The notes under the pieces were generated by a model. The model was given only the letters and a program-made list of their open reading frames with translations, was not told the origin of the DNA and searched no databases. DNA of 64,000 bases, from the NCBI RefSeq assembly GCF_007989805.1, contig NZ_BJUB01000012.1, positions 1-64,000 of the forward strand. The letters are read 5' to 3'. The position numbers were made by a program, and so were the translations under genes. This document shows positions 25,952 through 34,401 of this stretch, one piece after another. How positions within the stretch are numbered: position 1 is the first letter of the stretch; the number at the start of each line of letters is the position of its first letter. Source of the stretch: Cellulomonas xylanilytica. GTDB taxonomy: Bacteria; Actinomycetota; Actinomycetes; Actinomycetales; Cellulomonadaceae.

Positions 25952-28249
25952 GTGTCGACACCGAGCGACGTGCTGCACGCTGCCTTGTGCGCGCGCCCGT
26001 TGCAGACGGCGTCGGAGCTGACGGCCATCGTCGCGAACGCCGGTCACGGCGGCCTGACCGCGGCTGAGGTCGAGCGACTGCTGATCGGTGACCCGAGGCT
26101 GCGCCCCGACGGCAGCACGCCGCCGCGCTGGCGGGCGCTCGGGGCGGGGCACCCTGCGACGCTCCTGAACCTTCCGACCCCGCGACGTCCGGCCCAGCAG
26201 GTGCTCGCGCCCGCGGCGTCGTTCGGAGACCGAGCCGGTTCCGCGACCGTCGAGCGGCTGGACACCCGCCGCGGGATCCTGCCGGCGGCGGCGTTCGCCG
26301 GCCGGCCCTCCGTGCGGCTGCAGGAGATCGCCGCCACCCTTCCTGCCCGGGTGCCGGTGAGTGAGCGCCTGGTGGCCACACCGGTCCCGCCGGTCGAGCA
26401 GCCGGGCGCGCCGACTGGTGGGCGCAGCGACGAGCCGACGGACCAGCACACGATCGAGCGCACCCTCGCACCGACGGTCGGGTCGACCGAGGCGGTCACC
26501 GTCGCGCCGAGGGGTGAGCCGACCGTGGCGTCGACCGATGTGGTGACCATTGCGCCGAGCAGTCCGCCTGTGGGGACGACCGACGCGGGAGCCCGGACGG
26601 CGACCGGTGCGCCGAGCAGTCTGACCGTGGGATCGACCGACGCAGTCGCCGTGACGCCGAACGGTACGTCGAGCGATCCGGCCGTCCGGCTGACCGACGT
26701 GCTGACAGTCGCGCAGAGCAGTCCGGTCGGGGAGCCGGCGTACGAGCCGATCGTCGTGACACCGACGGATCCGGCCACGGCACCGGCGACCAACCCGACG
26801 TCCCGCGTCGCCGAGCCGCTGCCGGTGCGGGTTGCCGCGGAGGACCGTCCGCCCGCCGACCCGTTCCCCACGGCACCCGCGGTGCCTGCCGGCGGCCTGT
26901 TCCACGCCCTCGCCACGACGGCGGTGGTCGAGCGTGGGCCGCGCCCGCCGGGCGGCGAGGTGCGGTACGTGGGACCGCAGCTGCGCCGCTGGCAGAAGGA
27001 CGTGCTGGACGCGTGGCTGGCGGAGGACCGGCGCGGGATCGTCGAGTCGTTCAGCGCGCAGGGTCGGGGCGTCGTGGGGGTGCTCGCGGCGTGGGACGCG
27101 TTGACGCGCGGTGAGAAGGTGCTGGTCCTGGTGCCGACGACGGACCTGCTGGACCGGTGGTTCTCGACGCTGGAGCTGTGCCTGCCCGGGTTGTCGATCG
27201 GGCGCCGGGACATCACGACGGCGCACACGTTCGACGAGTGCGACGTGCTGGTGTCGCTGGTCAGCGCGGCGTACGGGCACCAGCTGCTGCCGGACGACCG
27301 GACGGGGCTGGTCATCGCGGACGAGGTGCACAAGTACGGGTCGGCGCGGCCGGCGGAGACGCTGCGCGCCGGGTTCGGGGCACGGTTGGGTCTGACGTCG
27401 TCGATGGAACGTCAGGACCCGGGGTTCGACGAGGTCCTGCGGCCGTACTTCGGCGCGGTGCTGGACGGGTGCGACCTGCGCCGCGGACGCAAGGACGGCG
27501 TGCTGGCCCCGTTCCGGCTGGCATTCGTCGAGGTGGACCTGGCCGCCGACGAGCGGGCGGAGCACGACGCGTTGTCGGCGCAGATCTCGGAGCTGGCGGA
27601 GCGTCTCGTCGGGCACGGGTGCGCTCCGGGCAGGTTCGTCGACGACGTCATCCGGCTCCAGGGCGGGTGGCGGGAGAACGCCCGCGCGGCCGCCGACGCG
27701 AGCGCGTACCTGCGCGCGGTGAGCACCCGACGGGACCTGCTGGCCACCTCGTCGGCCAAGATCGACGCCGTCGCGAGGCTGGGTCCGACGCTCGCGCGGT
27801 CCGCTCACGCGCTCGTCTTCACGCACACGAAGGACGGGGCCGACGCTGCTGCGGCAGGGCTGCGCTCAGCCGGGGTTCCGGCGGCGTGGCTGCACAACGG
27901 TCTGGAGCCGGAGGTCCGCCGGAACACCCTGCGCGACCTGCGCAGCGGCCGGCTGACGGCGATCACGGCGCCGAAGGTGCTCGACGAGGGTCTCGACCTG
28001 CCGACGGTCGACGCGGTGGTGCTGCTCGCCGCCAGCCGGTCCTACCGGCAGCTGGTCCAGCGCGTGAGCGCGGTCCTGCCGGTGACCGAGTCCGACCGGC
28101 TCCCGGTGGTGCTGGTCGTCAACGCGCGCGGGACCGTGGACGCCGACGACGGGTTCGTGGCGGACCTGGCGGCGGTCGCGACGGAGGTGCGCACGTTCGA
28201 CGTGGGCACCCCGGGCGCCGCGATCGCCGCCTGGTTCCTCGGCGTCTAG
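25952..28249 (+). CDS. SF2 helicase-like protein with degenerate catalytic motifs
   Basis: A 765-residue protein; the GTG start has AAGGAGGG seven bases upstream, which rules out the upstream in-frame start at 25823. Residues 1-70 look like a small winged-helix region. A Thr/Val/Ser-rich linker with imperfect repeats covers about 175-290. The SF2 core follows: LRRWQKDVLDAW, a P-loop equivalent SAQGRGVV (expected TGxGKT; Lys and Thr lost), VLVPTTDLLDRW, ADEVHKYG (DExH kept), LTSSMER, HTKDGADAAAAGL, ITAPKVLDEGLDLP, and motif VI as QRVSAVLP where GRxxR is expected. Both arginine-finger positions are lost. It is likely a non-hydrolysing DNA-binding or scaffold protein. Confidence 0.8.
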   Translation: MSTPSDVLHAALCARPLQTASELTAIVANAGHGGLTAAEVERLLIGDPRLRPDGSTPPRWRALGAGHPATLLNLPTPRRPAQQVLAPAASFGDRAGSATVERLDTRRGILPAAAFAGRPSVRLQEIAATLPARVPVSERLVATPVPPVEQPGAPTGGRSDEPTDQHTIERTLAPTVGSTEAVTVAPRGEPTVASTDVVTIAPSSPPVGTTDAGARTATGAPSSLTVGSTDAVAVTPNGTSSDPAVRLTDVLTVAQSSPVGEPAYEPIVVTPTDPATAPATNPTSRVAEPLPVRVAAEDRPPADPFPTAPAVPAGGLFHALATTAVVERGPRPPGGEVRYVGPQLRRWQKDVLDAWLAEDRRGIVESFSAQGRGVVGVLAAWDALTRGEKVLVLVPTTDLLDRWFSTLELCLPGLSIGRRDITTAHTFDECDVLVSLVSAAYGHQLLPDDRTGLVIADEVHKYGSARPAETLRAGFGARLGLTSSMERQDPGFDEVLRPYFGAVLDGCDLRRGRKDGVLAPFRLAFVEVDLAADERAEHDALSAQISELAERLVGHGCAPGRFVDDVIRLQGGWRENARAAADASAYLRAVSTRRDLLATSSAKIDAVARLGPTLARSAHALVFTHTKDGADAAAAGLRSAGVPAAWLHNGLEPEVRRNTLRDLRSGRLTAITAPKVLDEGLDLPTVDAVVLLAASRSYRQLVQRVSAVLPVTESDRLPVVLVVNARGTVDADDGFVADLAAVATEVRTFDVGTPGAAIAAWFLGV
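26470..26790 (+). repeat. Imperfect coding repeats in the helicase-like linker
   Basis: About five degenerate units of roughly 60 bases encode variants of VxSTDxVTxAPxxxP. At DNA level GCGCCGAGCAGT followed by ACGACCGACG or TCGACCGACG recurs. The encoded linker is low-complexity and probably extended. Confidence 0.6.
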
Positions 28250-28260
28250 CAGTCGGCGGG

Positions 28261-29703
28261 TCAGGCTCCCATCGAGCAGGAGAGGCGGACCGACGCGATC
28301 GAGGTCACGAAGCCCTCGGCCACCGTGACGGAGCTGACTGCGCCCGCGAACGGCGCCTCGCCCCCGAACGCCTGACCGAGCCGGAACGGCCCCGACCGCG
28401 ACGTGCCGCCCGCGAAGCCCACCGGGCCACTGGCCACGGGGTTCATGGTCCCGGGTGCGTCGGCGGTGCCGATCGGGCAGACGTAGAGGCTGATCGTGCC
28501 CTGGGCCGCGTCGTGGACCCCCGTGAGCTGGACCCAGGGACCCGCCTGGGCCGCATCCACCGAGGTGACGACGGACGACTCGGTTCCGGTCATGGCGAAG
28601 GTCCAGCACGCCGGCAGGTCCTCGGCGCACCCGGTCGTGTCGTAGCCGAGCGCGAACCCGCTGTAGGCGAGCGTGTCCTGGCTCACGGCGGTGCCACCGG
28701 CGCCGAGGGTGTCGAGGCGCACGAACGCCGAGACGGTGAACGACTGCGTCGCGTCGACGACGGGGCCGTCGGTCGCGGCGCCGTCGGCCGGGCCGGCGAA
28801 GAGGAGCGCACGGTCGGAGTCCTCGCCGGCCAGCTCGGCCAGCGGCCCGGCCGTCCAGGTCGTCGTCGGGGTCAGGGTCAGGGGCACGCCGGTGCCGGCG
28901 GCGACGCTGCCTTCGCCCTCGTCGAGAAGCCACTTGCCGCCGCCACCGATGACGACCGGCTCACCGACGGTGAAGCGGTAGTCGCGCGCCGGGCTCACGT
29001 TGCCTGCCCGGTCGAACGCCTGCACCCGCAGCATCTGCGGGCCGGACGTCGTGGGCGTCCAGCTGATCGTCGGCGTCGAGGCGGGCACGGACTCACCGAA
29101 CGAGCCGTCGGTGAACGAGTACTGGTAGGAGACCACGTCGGTGGACTCGTCGCCCAGGGTGAAGGACCCGCGCAGACCGACACCGCCGGAGGTCGCGTCC
29201 TCGGTGTAGACCGCGGGCTCGCCGTCGACCGGCGTGATCGTGGGCAGGGCGGGAGGGGTGACGTCCACGCTGAACTGACAGAGCTTCGGCAACCCCCAGC
29301 GCCCGCCGGCGTCCCGGCCGGTCACGAGCCAGCTGTACGTCCCACCCTCCTTGAGGCGGCCCTCAGGGACCGCCACGGCGTGCTGCGCCCCCGACGCCTG
29401 CGCGATGGTCTCGGGGGGCGCCCACACCACGCGGGCGCGGGAGTCGAGGACCACGAACCTCGCCCGGACGGCCTGCCCGTCGGCGTCGCTCAGCGTGGCG
29501 CGCAGGGTCGGGGTGGTGCTCCGCATCCACGGGCGGTCGGCCCCGGTGGCGCAGACGGTCGTGGGGTTCGACGTGCCCGCGTCCGTGACGACGGGAGCCT
29601 TGCCGCGCGCGGGCGGCCCCGCCGAGGCCGACACGGCGGGTACGAGGAGGGCCGCGGCGGCCACCAGGGCGACGGCACTGATCCGGAAACTGGCTGCGCG
29701 CAC
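28261..29703 (-). CDS. Exported LamG/concanavalin-like protein with Ig-like region
   Basis: A 480-residue protein starting at GTG with AAGGGGG upstream. The signal peptide covers about residues 1-28 (ending ASAG). Residues about 45-245 look like one or two Ig/fibronectin-like domains (TPTLRATLSDADG; SYQYSFTDGSFGE; RVQAFDRAGNVSPARDY). The C-terminal about 220 residues form a LamG-like jelly roll (FTVSAFVRLDTLGAGGTAV; WVQLTGVHDAAQGTISLYV). Such proteins bind surface carbohydrates or other cells. It converges on the helicase-like gene with an 11-base gap. Confidence 0.85.
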   Translation of the reverse strand: MRAASFRISAVALVAAAALLVPAVSASAGPPARGKAPVVTDAGTSNPTTVCATGADRPWMRSTTPTLRATLSDADGQAVRARFVVLDSRARVVWAPPETIAQASGAQHAVAVPEGRLKEGGTYSWLVTGRDAGGRWGLPKLCQFSVDVTPPALPTITPVDGEPAVYTEDATSGGVGLRGSFTLGDESTDVVSYQYSFTDGSFGESVPASTPTISWTPTTSGPQMLRVQAFDRAGNVSPARDYRFTVGEPVVIGGGGKWLLDEGEGSVAAGTGVPLTLTPTTTWTAGPLAELAGEDSDRALLFAGPADGAATDGPVVDATQSFTVSAFVRLDTLGAGGTAVSQDTLAYSGFALGYDTTGCAEDLPACWTFAMTGTESSVVTSVDAAQAGPWVQLTGVHDAAQGTISLYVCPIGTADAPGTMNPVASGPVGFAGGTSRSGPFRLGQAFGGEAPFAGAVSSVTVAEGFVTSIASVRLSCSMGA

Positions 29704-29847
29704 GAAGGCCCCCTTGCCGGTGCCCGGGGCCGGTGCCGCAGGGCTGCGCTCGGAAGGTATCGGTCATCCGTCCAGGGCGGCTATCCGGCCAACGGGTGAT
29801 ACGCCCCGCTTCGCACCGCTCCCCGCAGCCCTGTCCGAGCCGCCGTC

Positions 29848-29853
29848 TACCCT
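29848..29853 (+). promoter_or_regulatory. -10 box of nuclease-helicase gene, probable leaderless start
   Basis: TACCCT, six bases before the ATG; no Shine-Dalgarno sequence is present. Confidence 0.5.
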
Positions 29854-29859
29854 CGGCGC

Positions 29860-32800
29860 ATGTTCCTCCTCGGCGACGGCGGCCTCGTGCTCAGCCCGAG
29901 CGACCTCGCCAATGCCGCCGCCTGCGAGCTCGCGGTGCTGAGCAACCTCGACGGCCGGCTCGGCTGGTCGGAGCCGGCGCCGATCGCCGCCGACGCGATG
30001 CTGGCGCGCGTGTCCGCGCTGGGCCCCGCGCACGAGACCGCGATCCTGCAGCGGTACCGCGCCTCGGGGAGCGTCGTCACCATCGCGCGGCCGCGGTACG
30101 ACGAGTCCGGCGAGCGGGCCGCCCTCGAACGCGTGCAGGAGTCGACGCTCGCGGCGCTGTCGTCTGACGCGGACGTCGTCTACCAGGCCGGGTTCTTCGA
30201 CGGCCGGTTCACGGGCTGGGCGGACTTCCTCGTGCGGGAGGACGGCCGGTGGGCGGTGCTCGACACCAAGCTGGCGCGCAGCGTGAAGGTCACGGCGCTG
30301 CTGCAGCTCACGGCGTACGCGGACCAGCTGGTCACCGCGGGCGTCCCGGTGACGGACGACGTGCACCTCGTGCTGGGCGACCGGTCCCGGTCCAGCCACC
30401 GCCTCGCGGACCTGCTGCCGCTCTACCGCGAGCGCCGCGCGCGCCTGGAAGGGCTCCTCGACGACCACCGGTCGACCGGGATGCCGGTGACGTGGGGTGA
30501 CGTCCGGTACCGGGCGTGCGGGCGCTGCGACACGTGTGCCGCGCTGGTCGTCGCGCACCGCGACGTCCTCCTCGTGGCCGGCATGCGGTCGACGCAGCGC
30601 GCACGGCTGGCCGCGGCCGGGATCGTCACGATCGACCAGCTCGCGGCGCGCACCGGGCCGGTGCCGGGCATCGGCGTCGAGACGCTGGCGGGCCTGCGCC
30701 GGCAAGCCTCCCTGCAGGTCCGGCAGGAGACCTCGTCGGAACCCCTCGTGTTCGAGGTCGTCGACCCGGCGGCGATCAGCGACCTGCCGGCGCCCGACGC
30801 CGGTGACATCTTCTTCGACTTCGAGGGCGACCCGCTCTGGACCGACGACACGGTCGCCGACGACGAGCCGGCGGACTGGGGTCTGGAGTACCTGTTCGGG
30901 GTGGTGGAGCCGGACGGCACGTTCCGGCCGTTCTGGGCGCACGACCGCGCGCAGGAGAAGCAGGCGTTCGTCGACTTCCTGGCCTACGTCCAGCAGCGCC
31001 GCACGGCGCACCCGGGCATGCACGTCTACCACTACGCCCCCTACGAGCGGTCGGCCCTGCTCCGGCTGGCGGGCCGGTACGGCGTCGGCGAGGACGCGGT
31101 GGACCAGCTGCTGCGCGACGGGGTGCTGGTGGACCTGTACGCGACCGTCCGGCGCGGGCTCCGGGTCGGCAGCGACTCGTACTCGCTGAAGAGGCTCGAG
31201 CCGCTGTACATGGGTTTGGTGACGCGTGGCGGGGCCGTCACGACTGCCACCGACTCGATCACCGAGTACGCGGAGGCGTGCGACCTGCGGGACGCCGGCG
31301 ACGAGACCGCCTGGCAGGCGAAGCTCGACGAGATCGGTGAGTACAACCGGTACGACTGCGAGTCGACCCTGCGCCTGCGCGACTGGTTGCTGGCGCACGG
31401 CCCGGAGCCGACGGGGTCGGCCGTCGCCGAGCCGGGCGAGCCGGCCGAGGACGATCCGCTGGTCACCGCCCTCCTGGCGAGGGCCGAGGGTCTCGCCGAC
31501 CCGCGCGACGCGCAGGCGGTCCGGATGCTGGCAGCGGCCGTCGGCTATCACCGGCGGGAGGAGAAGCCGTTCTGGTGGGCGCACTTCGACCGGCTCCAGT
31601 CGGACCCGGCGGAGTGGATGGACCCACGCGGGACGCTGCTCGTCGACGGGACGCCCGAGGTGGTCGAGGACTGGAGCATCGGTCCCGGACGGCAGACCTA
31701 CAGCCGTGTCCTGCGCGTCACGGGCCACCTGGAACCGGGCAGCGACCTGCGCCCCGGCGGCAAGGCGTACGCGCTCTACGACGACCCGCCCGCCTGTGCG
31801 AAGACCTCGACCACGGGGCACCGGGGGTGGACGCAGAGCGTGGAGATCCTCGAGGTGACCTCGCAGCGCGCGCCGGACTCGCCGTCCGGGACCCGCGACG
31901 TCCTGAGGATCGTCGAACGGCTGCCCAGGAACGCGGTCCCGGAGCCCTGCCTGCCGATGGCTCTCGCGCCGTCGGCCCCGCCGCCGACGTCGACCATCGT
32001 CGCCGCGGTCCGCGCCCTGGTGGAGGGTCTCGGCGCCGACCTGCCACCGCTGCCGGCCGTCGACCTGCTGCGCCGGGTCCCGCCGCGCACACGGGCGCTC
32101 CCCCTCCCCCGTCCCGACGACGTCACCGGCACCACCGAGGCGATCATCGACGCGGTGCTCGACCTCGACGGCTCCTACCTGGCCGTGCAGGGACCACCGG
32201 GCACCGGGAAGACCTACACCGGCGGTCACGTGGTCGCGGCGCTCGCGGCACAGGGCTGGAAGGTGGGGGTCGTCGCGCAGTCGCACGCGGTGGTCGAGAA
32301 CATGCTGCGCGCGGTCAACGACGCCGGGCTGGCGGCGGAGCACATCGGCAAGAAGGCGCAGGACACGCACCCGGACGACGCCGTGTGGGAGTCGCTGCCG
32401 CAGGGCCGGGACGCGGTCACGTTCCACGCTCGGCAGCCCGGCGGGTTCGTCATCGGCGGCACCAAGTGGGACTTCACCAGCCGCGACCGGGTCCCCGACG
32501 GCGGGTTCGACCTGCTGGTCATCGACGAGGCGGGTCAGTTCTCGCTCGCGGACACGATCGCGGTCTCGACGGCGGCGCGGAACCTGCTGCTCCTCGGGGA
32601 CCCGCAGCAGCTGCCGCAGGTGTCGCAGGGCCGCCATCCGGAGCCCGTGGACCGGTCCGCGCTCGGGTGGCTGGTCGACGGGCGGGACACCCTGCCCGAC
32701 GAGCTCGGCTACTTCCTGGCCCGCACGTGGCGGATGCACCCGGCGCTCTGCGCGGCCGTCTCGCGACTGTCCTACGAGGACCGGCTCGCCGCGGTCCCGC

Positions 32801-33306
32801 ACACCGCCGCGCGGTCGCTGGAGGGTGTCGCCCCCGGGCTGCGGACGGTCGTCGTCGACCACGTCGGCAACGCCGTGTCGTCGCCCGAGGAGGCGGCGGT
32901 CGTCGTCGAGCAGGTGCGGGACCTGCTCGGACGGGCGTGGACGGACGACACCACCCGACCGCTCACGGGGCAGGACATCCTCGTCGTCGCCCCCTACAAC
33001 GCGCAGGTCTGGACGGTCCGACGAGCGTTGGAGGCCGCAGGGATCACGGGCGTGCGGGTGGGGACCGTCGACAAGTTCCAGGGCCAGGAGGCGGCGGTCG
33101 TGCTGGTCACGCTGTGTGCGTCGTCGGCCGACGAGGTGCCGCGCGGGATGGAGTTCCTGCTGAACCGCAACCGGCTCAACGTGGCCGTCTCCCGGGCGCA
33201 GTGGTGCGCGGTCGTCATCCGGTCGACCCGCCTGACCGACTACCTGCCGACCCGCCCGGAGACCCTCGCGGAGCTGGGCGCGTTCATCGCCCTGTGCAGC
33301 GCCTGA
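29860..33306 (+). CDS. TM0106-family RecB-like nuclease fused to RNase H-like and SF1 helicase domains
   Basis: An 1148-residue three-part protein. N-terminal PD-(D/E)xK nuclease: GWADFL, then AVLDTKLARS and QLTAYADQL (about 115-155). A Cys-bearing segment CGRCDTC lies at about 222-228. An RNase H-like YprB-type domain at about 315-510 has FFDFEGDPLW and YNRYDCESTLRLRDWL. The C-terminal SF1B helicase has GPPGTGKT (about 777-784), IDEAGQFSL, GDPQQLPQ and VDKFQGQEA. All catalytic motifs look intact. The family is linked to DNA processing or defence, but its task is not established. It lies divergently from the LamG gene. Confidence 0.9.
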   Translation: MFLLGDGGLVLSPSDLANAAACELAVLSNLDGRLGWSEPAPIAADAMLARVSALGPAHETAILQRYRASGSVVTIARPRYDESGERAALERVQESTLAALSSDADVVYQAGFFDGRFTGWADFLVREDGRWAVLDTKLARSVKVTALLQLTAYADQLVTAGVPVTDDVHLVLGDRSRSSHRLADLLPLYRERRARLEGLLDDHRSTGMPVTWGDVRYRACGRCDTCAALVVAHRDVLLVAGMRSTQRARLAAAGIVTIDQLAARTGPVPGIGVETLAGLRRQASLQVRQETSSEPLVFEVVDPAAISDLPAPDAGDIFFDFEGDPLWTDDTVADDEPADWGLEYLFGVVEPDGTFRPFWAHDRAQEKQAFVDFLAYVQQRRTAHPGMHVYHYAPYERSALLRLAGRYGVGEDAVDQLLRDGVLVDLYATVRRGLRVGSDSYSLKRLEPLYMGLVTRGGAVTTATDSITEYAEACDLRDAGDETAWQAKLDEIGEYNRYDCESTLRLRDWLLAHGPEPTGSAVAEPGEPAEDDPLVTALLARAEGLADPRDAQAVRMLAAAVGYHRREEKPFWWAHFDRLQSDPAEWMDPRGTLLVDGTPEVVEDWSIGPGRQTYSRVLRVTGHLEPGSDLRPGGKAYALYDDPPACAKTSTTGHRGWTQSVEILEVTSQRAPDSPSGTRDVLRIVERLPRNAVPEPCLPMALAPSAPPPTSTIVAAVRALVEGLGADLPPLPAVDLLRRVPPRTRALPLPRPDDVTGTTEAIIDAVLDLDGSYLAVQGPPGTGKTYTGGHVVAALAAQGWKVGVVAQSHAVVENMLRAVNDAGLAAEHIGKKAQDTHPDDAVWESLPQGRDAVTFHARQPGGFVIGGTKWDFTSRDRVPDGGFDLLVIDEAGQFSLADTIAVSTAARNLLLLGDPQQLPQVSQGRHPEPVDRSALGWLVDGRDTLPDELGYFLARTWRMHPALCAAVSRLSYEDRLAAVPHTAARSLEGVAPGLRTVVVDHVGNAVSSPEEAAVVVEQVRDLLGRAWTDDTTRPLTGQDILVVAPYNAQVWTVRRALEAAGITGVRVGTVDKFQGQEAAVVLVTLCASSADEVPRGMEFLLNRNRLNVAVSRAQWCAVVIRSTRLTDYLPTRPETLAELGAFIALCSA

Positions 33307-33369
33307 CCCTGCTCGTCGTGACGCGTCTCGGCGCGCGGACGGGGCGTGCAGCAGGTAGAACCGATCCCC

Positions 33370-34401
33370 ATGACCATCGTCGGATTCCACAACTCGCACG
33401 AGCAGGTCCACCCCGCTGCTCTCCTCGCGGCCACCCAGCGCGCGGAGCAGGCGGGCTTCGACGCCGCCATGTGCTCGGACCACTGGGCGCCCTGGTCGGT
33501 CCGGCAGGGGCACTCCGGGTTCGCCTGGACGTGGCTCGGGGCCGCGCTGGCGACGACCGGGCTGCCGCTCGGCGTCGTGAACGCACCGGGCCAGCGCTAC
33601 CACCCCGCGATCATCGCGCAGGCGGCGGCGACGCTCGCCGCGATGTTCCCCGGTCGGTTCTGGGTGGCGCTGGGGTCGGGCGAGAACGTCAACGAGCACA
33701 TCACCGGTGGTCGCTGGCCCGCCAAGGCCGAGCGGGACGCGCGCCTGCGTGAGTGCGTCGAGGTGATCCGCGCGCTGCTGGACGGTGAGGAGGTCACGCA
33801 CCACGGGCTCGTCACGGTCGACCGCGCCAAGCTGTGGACGCTCCCCGACGAGAAGCCGCTGCTCATCGGCCCCGCCGTGACGCCCGCGACGGCCCGTGCG
33901 CACGCCGACTGGGCCGACGGCCTGGCCACGGTGAACCAGTCGCCGGAGGTGCTGAAGCAGGTCGTGCACGAGTACCGGGACGCGGGCGGACGCGGCCAGC
34001 TGACGCTGCAGGTGCACGTGTCGTGGGCACCGACCGCCCAGGCGGCCCTCGACCTGGCCCGCGACCAGATGGCCGGCCAGGTGTTCGGCCCGCCGGTGGC
34101 GTGGGACCTGGACACCCCCGAGGCGTTCGACTCCCTCGGTGTCCACGTCGGTGACGAGACCCTGCGTCGCAGCGTGCTGGTCGACCACGAGCCGGCGCGT
34201 CTGGCGGACCGCATCAGCGAGCTGGTGGCCATCGGGTTCGACGCGGTCTACCTGCACCAGGTGGCGACGGACCCCGCGCCCAGCGACGAGAAGCACGACG
34301 ACGCCGCGCCGACGAGAACCCCGCGCAGCGCCACGCTCGACGCGTTCGTCGACATGGCAGCCGAGCACCTCCTCCCCCAGCTGAAGCAGGTGGCCGCATG
34401 A
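33370..34401 (+). CDS. LLM-class flavin-dependent oxidoreductase (TIGR03885-like)
   Basis: A 343-residue protein if started at ATG 33370 (an in-frame GTG at 33346 is possible). It has the luciferase-like TIM-barrel pattern: AEQAGFDAAMCSDHW, FWVALGSGENVNEH, LLIGPAVTPATA, VYLHQVATD. The stop overlaps the start of the next, GH13 gene (ATGA). LLM proteins of this subgroup are regularly found beside trehalose-synthase-like enzymes, suggesting a linked but undefined role in sugar or redox metabolism. Confidence 0.88.
   Translation: MTIVGFHNSHEQVHPAALLAATQRAEQAGFDAAMCSDHWAPWSVRQGHSGFAWTWLGAALATTGLPLGVVNAPGQRYHPAIIAQAAATLAAMFPGRFWVALGSGENVNEHITGGRWPAKAERDARLRECVEVIRALLDGEEVTHHGLVTVDRAKLWTLPDEKPLLIGPAVTPATARAHADWADGLATVNQSPEVLKQVVHEYRDAGGRGQLTLQVHVSWAPTAQAALDLARDQMAGQVFGPPVAWDLDTPEAFDSLGVHVGDETLRRSVLVDHEPARLADRISELVAIGFDAVYLHQVATDPAPSDEKHDDAAPTRTPRSATLDAFVDMAAEHLLPQLKQVAA

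Noticed and set aside
29764..34368. Minus-strand ORF of 1534 codons opposite the nuclease-helicase
   Set aside because: Antisense shadow with random composition; the plus strand has intact helicase motifs.
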